Origin: an uncultured Eubacteriales bacterium
Lineage (GTDB): Bacteria; Bacillota; Clostridia; Oscillospirales; Oscillospiraceae
Assembly (NCBI GenBank): GCA_900319935.1
Contig: ONQJ01000002.1
Location: forward strand, 1 to 43,561
Reading direction: 5' to 3'
Length of the DNA stretch: 43,561 nt
Part shown: one piece after another, positions 15,764 to 23,936 of the stretch
Numbering within the stretch: position 1 is the first letter of the stretch
Layout: the number at the start of each line of letters is the position of its first letter
The notes under the pieces: model-generated
The model's database searches: none
The model's input: only the letters and a program-made list of their open reading frames with translations
Told to the model about the DNA's origin: nothing
Made by a program: the position numbers and the translations under genes

Positions 15764-17602
15764 TCATTCTTTTCCGCACAGCTCTTCCGCGCTTTTCACG
15801 ATCGCTTCGGCGTCGATGCCGCAGGCGCTGCGAAGCTCTTCGACGCTGCCGTGCGGGACGATCCCGTCGCCCAGGTTGAGCAGGCGGGCGGAAAAGGTCT
15901 CCGTCCCGCACGCGAGAGTCGAGAGGATCTGCCGTCCCAGCGAGCCGAAATCGCAGACATCCTCCGCAACGATCAGCCTGTGCGTCTTGTTCACAGACGC
16001 GCGCACAGCGGAGAAGCTGTTCGGGCGCAGCCTGCCGAGCTTGATCACTTCGGCGGAAACGCCCCTATCTTTCAGAAGCTCGGCGGAGCGAAGCACCTCG
16101 TTGATCATCACGCCGTAGCTGACGAGCGTCACGTCCCCGCCTTCGCAAAGGACGCTTTCGGCCTCGCTGCGGCAATCGCGGTACAAGCCTTCGCCTCCGC
16201 GCGGATAGCGGATGGCGGCCGGGCCGTCGCAGGAGTAGAGCGCCAGGCCGAGCATGCTCTCGAGTTCGGCAAAGGAGGCCGGCGCGTAGATCGTCATGCC
16301 GGGGACCGCGGAGAGATAACTCACGTCAAAGCTGCCCTGATGCGTTTCGCCGTCGCGGCCGACGAGACCGGCGCGGTCCACGGCGAACACCGCATGCAGA
16401 CGCTGCAGGGAGACATCGTGGATGAGCATATCGAAGCTGCGCTGCAGGAACGTGGAATACACCGCGAAGACAGGCAGCAGGCCCTGCTTGGCCATGCCGG
16501 CGGCCATCGCCGCGGCATGTTCCTCGGCGATGCCGATATCAAAAAAGCGCTGCGGAAAACGCGCGGCAAAGCCTTCGAGGCCGGTCCCGCCGGACATGGC
16601 CGCCGTGATCGCCGTGAGCTTGTCGTCGCTCTGCGCAAAACGGCAGAGCGCATCGCCGAAGCGTGCGGCAAAGCTCTCCCCTTCCGGCGTCAGCGCGCCC
16701 GTCTTCGGGTCGAACGGTCCGACGCCGTGATAGCGCTCGGGATCCCGTTCTGCGTACGCGCAGCCCTTTCCTTTTTTTGTAATAACGTGGACGAGGACCG
16801 GCATACGCATCTCTCTCGCCCAGCGAATGACCTTCTCGAGCCTGCGCACGTCGTGTCCGTCGACCGGGCCGAGATAGTCAAAGCCCATCTCGCTGAAGGT
16901 GTTGGACGGAAACAGATGTGACTTGATCCATTCCTTGAGCGCATGATTGAAGCGGTACAGATGCGGGAAATGCCGGAAGATCCTGCGGTATCTGCGTTTG
17001 AAGCTGAGATATCCGGGCCTGATGCGCATGGACTGCAGCATCTTGGCCGTACCGCCGACGTTTTCGGCGATAGACATGTTGTTGTCATTAAGGATCACGA
17101 CAAGGGGCTCGCCGCTTTGCGCGGCGTCGGAGAGCCCCTCGAAGGAAAGGCCGCCGGTCATGGCGCCGTCGCCGATCACGGCGCAGACGTCGTAATCTTC
17201 GCCGGAGAGCGTCCGCGCGTGCGCCATGCCAAGCGCGACGGAGACCGAGTTGGAAGCGTGCCCGGCGACGAAAGCGTCGTCCTCCGCCTCATAGGGCTTC
17301 GGGAAGCCGGAGATCCCGCCGAAGCGGCGAAGCGTGGAAAAAGCCTCGCGTCGGCCCGTGAGGAGCTTGTGGGTATAGCTCTGGTGTCCGACGTCGAAGA
17401 CGATCCTGTCGCGCGCGCTGTCGTAGACGCGGTGAAGCGCGACCGTCAGCTCGACCGTTCCGAGGTTCGAAGCGAGATGGCCGCCGGTTTTCGAAACGGA
17501 ATCGATCAGGCAGGCGCGTATTTCCGCGCAGAGGGGCTCCAGCTCCTCCGCATTCAGTTTTTTGACATCATTGGATGTGTTTATCTTTTCCAGGATACTC
17601 AA
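15764..17602 (-). CDS. dxs: 1-deoxy-D-xylulose-5-phosphate synthase
   Basis: 612 residues, full length. The N-terminal half has FDVGHQSYTHKL (69-80) and the thiamine-diphosphate motif GDGAMTGG...LNDNNMS (144-177). The middle has GFDYLGPVDGHD and GIAEEHAAAMAAGMA. The C-terminal transketolase-like domain has DRAGLVGRDGETHQG. It joins pyruvate and glyceraldehyde 3-phosphate in the first step of the MEP isoprenoid pathway. The start is TTG at 17600-17602 after AGAGGTG. It follows ispA by 40 bases, linking precursor supply to prenyl-chain synthesis. Confidence 0.97.
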   Translation of the reverse strand: MSILEKINTSNDVKKLNAEELEPLCAEIRACLIDSVSKTGGHLASNLGTVELTVALHRVYDSARDRIVFDVGHQSYTHKLLTGRREAFSTLRRFGGISGFPKPYEAEDDAFVAGHASNSVSVALGMAHARTLSGEDYDVCAVIGDGAMTGGLSFEGLSDAAQSGEPLVVILNDNNMSIAENVGGTAKMLQSMRIRPGYLSFKRRYRRIFRHFPHLYRFNHALKEWIKSHLFPSNTFSEMGFDYLGPVDGHDVRRLEKVIRWAREMRMPVLVHVITKKGKGCAYAERDPERYHGVGPFDPKTGALTPEGESFAARFGDALCRFAQSDDKLTAITAAMSGGTGLEGFAARFPQRFFDIGIAEEHAAAMAAGMAKQGLLPVFAVYSTFLQRSFDMLIHDVSLQRLHAVFAVDRAGLVGRDGETHQGSFDVSYLSAVPGMTIYAPASFAELESMLGLALYSCDGPAAIRYPRGGEGLYRDCRSEAESVLCEGGDVTLVSYGVMINEVLRSAELLKDRGVSAEVIKLGRLRPNSFSAVRASVNKTHRLIVAEDVCDFGSLGRQILSTLACGTETFSARLLNLGDGIVPHGSVEELRSACGIDAEAIVKSAEELCGKE

Positions 17603-17642
17603 GTCGCACCTCTGTGGCTGATAATCGTTATTTCAGGCGGCT

Positions 17643-18515
17643 TTAATTTGTCCTGACCGCCATGGAATCCGCAAGCGCGGATAAGAAAGCCGTATCGTCG
17701 AAGACGCCGCTGAGCACGTCTTTTGCACGAGCGGTGAGCTTTTCGATCATTTGCGAGCAGTGTTCGGCTCCGTAAAGCGCCATATAGGTGTTTTTCTCCT
17801 CCTGCGCGTCCGAGCCGATCGGCTTGCCGAGCTCCTGTTCGTTTCCGAGCACGTCCAGCATGTCGTCTCGGATCTGAAAGGCGGCGCCGATCGCCGCGCC
17901 GTAGAGAGAAGCCGCCTCAAGCTGCGCTTCGTTTCCGCCGCCGGCCGCGACGCCCATCCGGCAGGCCGCCGTCAAAAGCGCGCCGGTCTTGCGGGAATTG
18001 ATATCCGCCAGCTCCTGCTCGGAGAGTTTTTTCCCCTCGCCGAGCATGTCCAGGAACTGGCCGCCACACATGCCGTCCAGGCCGACGGCGTCGGCGAGGA
18101 ATTCCGCGCAGCGCGCTTTCCTTTCGGCCGGGAGAGCGGAGCGAAGGATCGTGCCGAAGGCCTCGGCCTGCAGCGCGTCCCCCGCGAGCGTGGCGGTGCA
18201 CTCGCCGTAAACGACGTGGTTCGTCGGTCTGCCCCGGCGCAGCGCGTCGTCGTCCATGCACGGAAGATCGTCATGGATCAGACTGTAAGTATGCAGCATC
18301 TCGATCGCGCAGGCGACGGGCAGGGCCGCGTCGATATCTCCCCCGCAGATCCGGCAGAACTCCAGCACCAGCGTGGGGCGGATACGTTTGCCGCCGGCAA
18401 GCAGACTGTAACGCATGGATTCGGCCAGGCCGGCGAGCGATTCGGGAGGCGAGACAAAATACGTCTCGAGCGCGGCGTCGATCCTGTCTTTATATTCCTT
18501 CGTCGTCATCCTCAT
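17643..18515 (-). CDS. ispA: Farnesyl/geranyl diphosphate synthase (polyprenyl synthetase)
   Basis: 290 residues. First aspartate-rich motif DDLPCMDDD at 82-90, with the two-residue insertion of the bacterial short-chain (FPP) type. RGRPTNH follows, and the second motif IRDDMLD lies at 215-221. It condenses isopentenyl and allylic diphosphates toward farnesyl diphosphate. Its ATG overlaps the xseB stop (ATGA), so translation is coupled. An alternative ATG two codons later is possible. Confidence 0.95.
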   Translation of the reverse strand: MRMTTKEYKDRIDAALETYFVSPPESLAGLAESMRYSLLAGGKRIRPTLVLEFCRICGGDIDAALPVACAIEMLHTYSLIHDDLPCMDDDALRRGRPTNHVVYGECTATLAGDALQAEAFGTILRSALPAERKARCAEFLADAVGLDGMCGGQFLDMLGEGKKLSEQELADINSRKTGALLTAACRMGVAAGGGNEAQLEAASLYGAAIGAAFQIRDDMLDVLGNEQELGKPIGSDAQEEKNTYMALYGAEHCSQMIEKLTARAKDVLSGVFDDTAFLSALADSMAVRTN

Positions 18516-18739
18516 TCCTCAAAGGGCAGCTCGACGGGAGCGCCGTCCGCTCCCTTTTTGAGCATGACGACCTTCTGCTCGGCCTGATCGAGCAGCTCCG
18601 TGCAGCGCTTCATCAGCGCGGTCCCTTCTTCAAAAAGCTCAAGCGAATCGGCAAGCGGAAGATTTCCCTTTTCCAGATCGTTCACGATCTTGTTGAGACG
18701 CTCGATCGCTTCTTCATAGCTCAGTTTTTCCGTGTTCAT
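18512..18739 (-). CDS. xseB: Exonuclease VII small subunit
   Basis: 75 residues with the family motif SYEEAIERLNKIVNDLEKGNLPLADSLELFEEG, a helical protein that packs against XseA. Exonuclease VII degrades single-stranded DNA from both ends. Both ends overlap neighbours by ATGA junctions. Confidence 0.95.
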   Translation of the reverse strand: MNTEKLSYEEAIERLNKIVNDLEKGNLPLADSLELFEEGTALMKRCTELLDQAEQKVVMLKKGADGAPVELPFEE

Positions 18740-19953
18740 GCTTCCGTCTCCTCCTTGACGCTCTCCACCGTGCAGTCCGCGCCGCCGTCCGACAGCCTCA
18801 GATGCAGTCTCGAGCCCTTTCGGATCATTTTTGTGCTGGTCACGATCCTGCCGTTTTCATCCGAAGCGACGGCGTAGCCGCGCGTCAGCACGCGCAGCGG
18901 GCTCATCGCGTCGAGGGCCGCGGCCAGGCGGACCTGATCGCGCTTCTTGCGGGCAAGAGCGCTTTCCATCGAGGCGCCGAGCTTGTCGCGCAGATGGTCG
19001 AGCTCGATGCGCCTGTCGTCGAGATAAGCTCCGGCGTCGCGCAGGACGCGGCGCGAGCGCAGATTTTCCGTTTCGCTGCGCATCTGTCTGAGGCGCTTGT
19101 CCATCGCCTGAGCGGAACGGATAGAAACAGAAGAGAGCATTTGCCTCTGCTCCGAGGCGTCCGGTACGGCGATCTCGGCGGCGTTCGACGGCGTTGAGGC
19201 GCGTCTGTCCGCCACATAATCGGAGATCGTCACGTCCGGTTCGTGCCCAACGGCGGAGATCACCGGGATCTCCGAGGCGTAGATCGCCCGGGCGACGCGT
19301 TCGTCGTTGAAGGCCCACAGGTCCTCGATCGAGCCGCCGCCGCGGCCGGTAATGATCAGATCGGCGATCGCATGACGGTTGGCGTAGCGGATCGCCCCGG
19401 CGATCTCCGCGGGGGCTTCGGCGCCCTGTACGCGCACGGGCAGCAGCAGGACCTTGCTCATCGGCCAGCGGTGTCCGAGGATACGGATCATATCGTGGAC
19501 GGCCGCGCCGGCGGAGGAGGTGACGATCGCGATCCGCTGCGGATAATCCGGCAGCGGCTTTTTATGCGCTTCGTCGAAGAGGCCTTCCTCGTCGAGCTTT
19601 TTCTTCAGCTGTTCAAAGGCCACCTGCAGATCGCCTGTTCCCTCCGGCATCAGGGCGCTGCAGTAAAGCTGATACGCCCCGTCCCGCGGGAACACGGAGA
19701 TCCGGCCGAAGGCCGTCACGCTCATGCCGCTCTCGGGGCGGAAACGCAGATGCATCGCGCTGCTTTTGAACATCACGCAGCGAAGGCTGCTCTCGCTGTC
19801 CTTGAGCGTGAAATAGTGATGACCCGAGGGATAGACCTTGTAGTTGGACAGCTCGCCGCGGACGGAGATGTTCAAAAACAGAGGCGTATGATCGAACAGT
19901 TCCTTGATCAGTCCGTTCAGCTCGCTGACGGAAAAGACCCTTGTCTCGTCCAT
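18736..19953 (-). CDS. xseA: Exonuclease VII large subunit
   Basis: 405 residues. N-terminal OB fold (FSVSELNGLIKELFD...VRGELSNYKVYPSGHHYFTLKD), then the nuclease domain with SSAGAAVHDMIRILGHRWP, ITGRGGGSIEDLWAFNDE and SAVGHEPDVTISDYVADRRASTPSNAAE, then a coiled-coil tail and LTRGYAV. It forms the catalytic part with XseB. Its ATG shares one base with the nusB stop. Confidence 0.96.
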   Translation of the reverse strand: MDETRVFSVSELNGLIKELFDHTPLFLNISVRGELSNYKVYPSGHHYFTLKDSESSLRCVMFKSSAMHLRFRPESGMSVTAFGRISVFPRDGAYQLYCSALMPEGTGDLQVAFEQLKKKLDEEGLFDEAHKKPLPDYPQRIAIVTSSAGAAVHDMIRILGHRWPMSKVLLLPVRVQGAEAPAEIAGAIRYANRHAIADLIITGRGGGSIEDLWAFNDERVARAIYASEIPVISAVGHEPDVTISDYVADRRASTPSNAAEIAVPDASEQRQMLSSVSIRSAQAMDKRLRQMRSETENLRSRRVLRDAGAYLDDRRIELDHLRDKLGASMESALARKKRDQVRLAAALDAMSPLRVLTRGYAVASDENGRIVTSTKMIRKGSRLHLRLSDGGADCTVESVKEETEA

Positions 19954-20423
19954 TATTGAAGATCCTGCGTTCCCGCCTCGGGCATCTCGCCGCGCATGAA
20001 GCCGCCGAGAACGCCGTTGACAAAGGCGACCGTTTCCGGCTCGTCGTAATTCTTGTCGAGCTCCACCGCCTCGTTGATGGCTACGGCCGCGGGGATCTCA
20101 TCCATATACAGGATCTCGCAGAGAGCTATGCGCAGGATCGCCCGCGCCGTTCGGGAGATGCGCTCGCTCTTCCAGCCCCTGGAATAACGTCCGATCAGCT
20201 CGTCAAGTTCGGCCGCTCTGGTCCGGCTCATGTCTGTGAGCGTGCGGATATAGGCCATCTGCTTTTCATCGGGACGCTCCGCGAAAAGCTCGCTCTCGGA
20301 GGCGAGCGTCGCATAATGCTCCTCCGCAAAAAAAGCGTCCATCAGCTCGTCCGTGCCGATCTCGTTCGCGGCCGCCGCGAAGCAAAGCTCAACGGCGATC
20401 TCGCGCGCTGTCTTTCTGGTCAT
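19953..20423 (-). CDS. nusB: Transcription antitermination factor NusB
   Basis: 156 residues, all-helical. Contains RKTAREIAVELCFA at the start and the conserved TARAILRIALCEILYMDEIPAAVAINEAVELDKNY...FVNGVLGG core. NusB binds boxA with NusE for rRNA antitermination. It lies 17 bases after asp23, the standard Bacillota order. Confidence 0.95.
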   Translation of the reverse strand: MTRKTAREIAVELCFAAAANEIGTDELMDAFFAEEHYATLASESELFAERPDEKQMAYIRTLTDMSRTRAAELDELIGRYSRGWKSERISRTARAILRIALCEILYMDEIPAAVAINEAVELDKNYDEPETVAFVNGVLGGFMRGEMPEAGTQDLQ

Positions 20424-20440
20424 ATCAGATGATCCTCCGT

Positions 20441-20803
20441 TTATTTGTCAAAGGAGATCCCGGCTACGTGCACGTTGACCTTCGCTTTCTCAAAGCCGGT
20501 CGTGGACTGTACGGTGGAGAGCAGCTTCTCCTGCACCTCTCTGGCCACGGCAACGATGCTGCTGCCGTAGCTGACGTTGATGATCACGTCGACGATGATC
20601 GTCTCGTCCTCAAAGGAGACCTTGACGCCCTTGGAGACCGTCTTGATGCCGATCAGCTCGGCCAGCTCCGCGCCGGCGGCGTTTGACAGGCCGGAAACGC
20701 CTTCGATCTCGGAGACCGTGCTCTTGACGAGGCTGACGATCACGTCCTCGGAAATATGGATGCTGCCCTTTTCTTCCTGGCAGGTGATGTAGTTTTCAGC
20801 CAT
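20441..20803 (-). CDS. Asp23/Gls24 (YqhY) family protein
   Basis: 120 residues. Shows the Asp23 family pattern GSIHISEDVIVSLVK, IEGVSGL, KGVKVSFED and the VDVIINVSYGSSI strand. The chosen ATG 20803 follows AGGAGG with good spacing; an earlier in-frame ATG would add 16 unrelated residues. In Bacillota the nusB-linked YqhY paralogue is tied to lipid and acetyl-CoA carboxylase homeostasis; here accBC is not adjacent. First gene of the unit running to tyrS. Confidence 0.93.
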   Translation of the reverse strand: MAENYITCQEEKGSIHISEDVIVSLVKSTVSEIEGVSGLSNAAGAELAELIGIKTVSKGVKVSFEDETIIVDVIINVSYGSSIVAVAREVQEKLLSTVQSTTGFEKAKVNVHVAGISFDK

Positions 20804-20831
20804 GGGTTTACCTCCTGAAGTTTGTCTTTGT

Positions 20832-20840
20832 ATTTTACCA
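20832..20840 (-). promoter_or_regulatory. Probable extended -10 promoter of the asp23-tyrS unit
   Basis: TGGTAAAAT on the minus strand (TGn before TAAAAT 20832-20837), about 29 bases ahead of the asp23 ATG. No good -35 is visible. It is the only promoter-like site between the spoIIIA terminator and asp23. Confidence 0.5.
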
Positions 20841-20913
20841 CGAAGCCTCAAAAAAAGAAAGCCTTATCCGCAAAAAATGAATAGAAAAATGAAAAAAAGC
20901 CTTTTGATATGCA

Positions 20914-20943
20914 AAAAAGCCCGGGGAACTCCCCGGGCTTTTT
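20914..20943 (-). terminator. Terminator of the spoIIIA operon
   Basis: 13-bp perfect stem (20914-20926 / 20931-20943, core GCCCGGGG, AACT loop) followed by TTTTTT on the minus strand, directly after the spoIIIAH stop. Confidence 0.95.
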
Positions 20944-20948
20944 GCAAT

Positions 20949-21479
20949 TCATGCTTTTACCTCGATGATATTGAGCTGTGTGGCGTCATATTCCGTCTCG
21001 GTGCAGATGATATCCGTGATCCGCGCGACGGCCTCCTCGCTCAGTCCGTCGATCGGCGCGGGTACCGCCACCGTCACGGCGCCGTTGCCGATGTATACGA
21101 CGCAGTCGGCAAAGTCCTTTGCCAGCAGCAGGTTTTCGATCTGCGTCTCCTGCATCGAGCAGGTCGCCATCGCGGCGATGGCGTTCATGGCGCTGTCGAT
21201 CGTCTCCTGTGAGGCCGCGTCCGCCGACGCAGCGGACTGCAGCAGCTGCAGCGCCTCGTCCCGTGACATCTGCCTTGTCAGCCTTGCCTCAGCGAAGTAC
21301 CCGGAGTTCACGGCGCTGTCCTTTGTGGCGTTCGCTTCCGCTATCTCCTCATCCTCCATCGCGACCATCACTCTGTCCGGCTTTCCCCAGCGGTTGTTGT
21401 ACGACCAGTTCAGCAGCACCGCCGCGGCCACGCACATCAGCACCGAGAAAAGCGCGATGTTTCTTTTCCTGTTTTTCAT
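20949..21479 (-). CDS. spoIIIAH: Stage III sporulation protein AH
   Basis: 176 residues. One membrane helix near the N-terminus (IALFSVLMCVAAAVLLNW) and an extracytoplasmic helical and ring-building domain. The sequence SGYFAEARLTRQMSRDEALQLLQ is the SpoIIIAH signature. It is made in the mother cell and binds SpoIIQ from the forespore across the intermembrane space. AGGAGG precedes its ATG. Somewhat shorter than B. subtilis SpoIIIAH (218 residues). Last gene of the operon. Confidence 0.93.
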   Translation of the reverse strand: MKNRKRNIALFSVLMCVAAAVLLNWSYNNRWGKPDRVMVAMEDEEIAEANATKDSAVNSGYFAEARLTRQMSRDEALQLLQSAASADAASQETIDSAMNAIAAMATCSMQETQIENLLLAKDFADCVVYIGNGAVTVAVPAPIDGLSEEAVARITDIICTETEYDATQLNIIEVKA

Positions 21480-21496
21480 GTTTCCACTCCTCCTGC

Positions 21497-21802
21497 TTAA
21501 CGATTTCGTTTCAATACCGTTATCTGATCCGCGCCGTAGCCCGTATAGGTCCTCACAGCCGTGACGATCTCCAGGCGTACCGCCGCGTTGTCCGCCCCGT
21601 CGCAGACCACGACGACGCCGCTGTCCGAGACCAGCACGTAGGCCTCTCCCACCCCCTGCGTCAAGCTCAGCGCCTCGCCGAGGCTCGCCTCTGCCGCAGG
21701 AGAGCGCGACGGCGCGGAAGGCAGCAGCATCAGGGCGACGCCCAGCAGAAGGATCAGCAGTGGGAATCGATATGCCTTGAGCTTTTCAAGAATCTCCTTC
21801 AA
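21497..21802 (-). CDS. spoIIIAG: Stage III sporulation protein AG, minimal form
   Basis: 101 residues, about half the family length (229 in B. subtilis). A membrane helix (~12-28), a short linker, then a complete ring-building-motif fold: helix SLGEALSLTQGVG, strand EAYVLVSD, strand GVVVVCDGAD, helix NAAVRLEIVTAVRTYTG, strand DQITVLKR. In B. subtilis a long insertion between the first two strands forms the beta-ring of the assembled channel; here it is a short turn. The start is TTG at 21800-21802 with GGAG upstream, overlapping spoIIIAF by 17 bases. The frame is intact and flanks are normal, so this is not a truncation. Confidence 0.85.
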   Translation of the reverse strand: MKEILEKLKAYRFPLLILLLGVALMLLPSAPSRSPAAEASLGEALSLTQGVGEAYVLVSDSGVVVVCDGADNAAVRLEIVTAVRTYTGYGADQITVLKRNR

Positions 21803-22274
21803 CGCTCCACTCCTGTCGTTCTTCCGGTATTCCGAGCTGCGCCGCGATCAGGGACGCGAGCCGTCTGCGGCCCTCGCCGTCTCTTTCCAGTACGATCACG
21901 GCGCGCTCCGGCACCCAGACGCCCTCTCGGCTCCATCGCACGTTCACTTTAACGCTGCGCACGGCAAGCGTGAGTTCCGCGGCTTTGTCCATAATATATT
22001 CCCCGCACTCGCGCTCTATGACAAGTCTGCTCAGCGCTTTGTCGCCTTCCTCCGCGTTTTCAGCGATCTCGTCGGAGGCGCTTCGCATCTCCGCGAGCGA
22101 GACGGCGTAGCTCTCCCAGCTGAAGGTTTGGAAAAGGCCCAGGAGCATCAGCACAAGTGCGGCCGTTACGCAAAGCGAGGCGACGCGCCGATCGCGCCCC
22201 TCCGGCAGGAGCGTCAGCGCCAGTCCGAAGAAAACGGAGGCGGCGCAGATCCCGCGCAGCGTCGGCGCGCTCAC
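21786..22274 (-). CDS. spoIIIAF: Stage III sporulation protein AF
   Basis: 162 residues. Two N-terminal membrane helices (~5-23 and ~31-50) followed by a helical stretch and an extracellular ring-building-type domain (VKVNVRWSREG, PERAVIVLERD, LASLIAAQLGIPEERQEW). Starts at GTG 22272-22274, which overlaps the spoIIIAE stop as GTGA. Part of the mother-cell SpoIIIA channel. Confidence 0.88.
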   Translation of the reverse strand: MSAPTLRGICAASVFFGLALTLLPEGRDRRVASLCVTAALVLMLLGLFQTFSWESYAVSLAEMRSASDEIAENAEEGDKALSRLVIERECGEYIMDKAAELTLAVRSVKVNVRWSREGVWVPERAVIVLERDGEGRRRLASLIAAQLGIPEERQEWSVEGDS

Positions 22275-23347
22275 AGGCTCACCGTCCTGATCGCCGCCAT
22301 AAAGGAGATAAAGAGCATGATCGTCACCGTTCCGAGCACGCCGAGGAGCATCCCCATCGCCGCGGACAGATCTCCGAGCAGCATGGCCAATCGCTTTCCC
22401 TCAACAGCGGACGCAACGGCTGCGCAGAGGCGGAAGAGCAGCATCTTCACGCCGATCGCCGCAAATGGAGCCAGACATAGGGCGCATACCCCCACCAACG
22501 CGAAGACCCCCGCGGAGCTTTTGATGATCGACGCGCTCGCGAGCACGACCGACGCCGCGTCCGAAAGGATGCCGCCGACGACCGGAAGCACGCTTGCGAT
22601 CACGGTCTTCGTCCCTTTGACTGCCGCCGCGTCGGCTCCTCCCGTCAGCGCACCCGTGAGCGAGATGTACGCGCCCACTCCCATCGTCAGAAGGGTCATA
22701 GTCGTTATACAAAGCCATTTGAGCGTCGACGCCGCAGCGTTCAGCACGGCGTTCGGGCAGGCGCAGCGACTGATGCAAAGCGCGAGATAAGCATAGATGA
22801 GCGGAAGCGTTATCCGCTGGAGGACGTCCATCATAACGTTCAGGCAGAGATTCACCGCGGCGTATTTCGCCCCCGCCGAGACGACCGCGCCGCTGACGGC
22901 CGAGGCGGTGAATACGGCCGGAAGTGCCGCGCGCGCATAATCGCAGAGCCTGCGTATCGCTTCCGTCAGCTCGGAGGCCAGGCCGCCGAGTGAGCCGACG
23001 GTCAGGGCCACGACGGAGGCGCAGGCGCACAGGGAGAGTATCTCCGTCATACGGCTGTCGCTGCAAACGCTCTGTGCGACCGTGCAGACCACGGCGATCG
23101 CGACGATACGCGTCATCTCGCGCAGCTCTTCTCCCGCGCGCTCCGCAAGCTCTCTTTTTGCCCTGTAGGCCAATCGGGCGATCGCGCCGCGCATATCATA
23201 GCTGCCGTCCGTCACGAGCTCTCCGCTTATTTCCCGCGCGTCCTCCGGCAAGCCCTCCTCGACCGAGGAAACGTCGATGCCGTTTTCCGCATATGCCGGA
23301 GCCGCCAGGAGCAGAAAGAAAAGCAGGCAGAAAAGAAGCTTTTTCAC
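22271..23347 (-). CDS. spoIIIAE: Stage III sporulation protein AE
   Basis: 358 residues. Cleavable-type signal peptide (KKLLFCLLFFLLLAAPAYA) and then about seven membrane helices across 85-358, the multi-spanning core of the SpoIIIA complex. Start is GTG 23345-23347 overlapping the spoIIIAD stop as GTGA; the open frame upstream of it is out-of-frame spoIIIAD sequence and is not part of the protein. Confidence 0.92.
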   Translation of the reverse strand: MKKLLFCLLFFLLLAAPAYAENGIDVSSVEEGLPEDAREISGELVTDGSYDMRGAIARLAYRAKRELAERAGEELREMTRIVAIAVVCTVAQSVCSDSRMTEILSLCACASVVALTVGSLGGLASELTEAIRRLCDYARAALPAVFTASAVSGAVVSAGAKYAAVNLCLNVMMDVLQRITLPLIYAYLALCISRCACPNAVLNAAASTLKWLCITTMTLLTMGVGAYISLTGALTGGADAAAVKGTKTVIASVLPVVGGILSDAASVVLASASIIKSSAGVFALVGVCALCLAPFAAIGVKMLLFRLCAAVASAVEGKRLAMLLGDLSAAMGMLLGVLGTVTIMLFISFMAAIRTVSL

Positions 23348-23730
23348 AGCATTTCTCCGATAGCGCCGAGCATGCTGCCGATCAGAGGCATCGCCGCGCC
23401 GATCGCGCAGATCACGCCGAGAAGCTCCGCCGCGGAAGCAGCCGCGTTTTGAGACGCCTCCCGGCACAGGTCCGCCGTGAATCTGGCCACGAGAGCCGCC
23501 GCGCAGCATTTGAACAGCGGCAGCAGATAGACGTCTTCCAGCCCGTAGAGCGTCTGCGCCTTCTCCCACACATCTCTCATGGGCCGCAGCAGCGCCAGGG
23601 AAACGCCGAAGACCGCAATGAGCGCCGCAGCCGAAAGCGAAAGCGACATTTCCGGGTTGCTTTTTCGTATCATCAATGCGGCGCAGCCGGACACGAGCAG
23701 TACGCCGCAGAGCTTGAAGAGCGCTTCCAT
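23344..23730 (-). CDS. spoIIIAD: Stage III sporulation protein AD
   Basis: 128 residues with about four hydrophobic helices, including LLVSGCAALMIRKSNPEMSLSLS and the C-terminal LLGVICAIGAAMPLIGSML. This is the SpoIIIAD pattern of small multi-pass channel subunits. Four bases after spoIIIAC. Confidence 0.9.
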   Translation of the reverse strand: MEALFKLCGVLLVSGCAALMIRKSNPEMSLSLSAAALIAVFGVSLALLRPMRDVWEKAQTLYGLEDVYLLPLFKCCAAALVARFTADLCREASQNAAASAAELLGVICAIGAAMPLIGSMLGAIGEML

Positions 23731-23733
23731 ACG

Positions 23734-23928
23734 TCACAGATGAAACAGCGACTTGATCATCCCGAACAGCTCGCTGATCTTCTGCACGAGCATCATCAGC
23801 ACGACCACGAGCGCGGCGATCGTCGTCATCAGCGCCTGTTCGTCGCGTCCGGAGCGCTGCAGCAGGATATTGATCACCGCCGCCAGCAGCCCGATCGCGG
23901 CCACCTTGAAAATCAGTTCTACGTCCAT
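23734..23928 (-). CDS. spoIIIAC: Stage III sporulation protein AC
   Basis: 64 residues, normal for the family. Two membrane helices (VELIFKVAAIGLLAAVINILL and ALMTTIAALVVVLMMLV) joined by QRSGRDEQA, the family's conserved loop. ATG at 23926-23928; an upstream in-frame extension would read through spoIIIAB out of frame. Confidence 0.92.
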   Translation of the reverse strand: MDVELIFKVAAIGLLAAVINILLQRSGRDEQALMTTIAALVVVLMMLVQKISELFGMIKSLFHL

Positions 23929-23936
23929 CCTGTCCT

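Noticed and set aside
23348..23737. Long N-terminal extension of SpoIIIAE
   Set aside because: It is the out-of-frame reading of spoIIIAD; the GTG at 23347 starts a clear signal peptide and overlaps the spoIIIAD stop.
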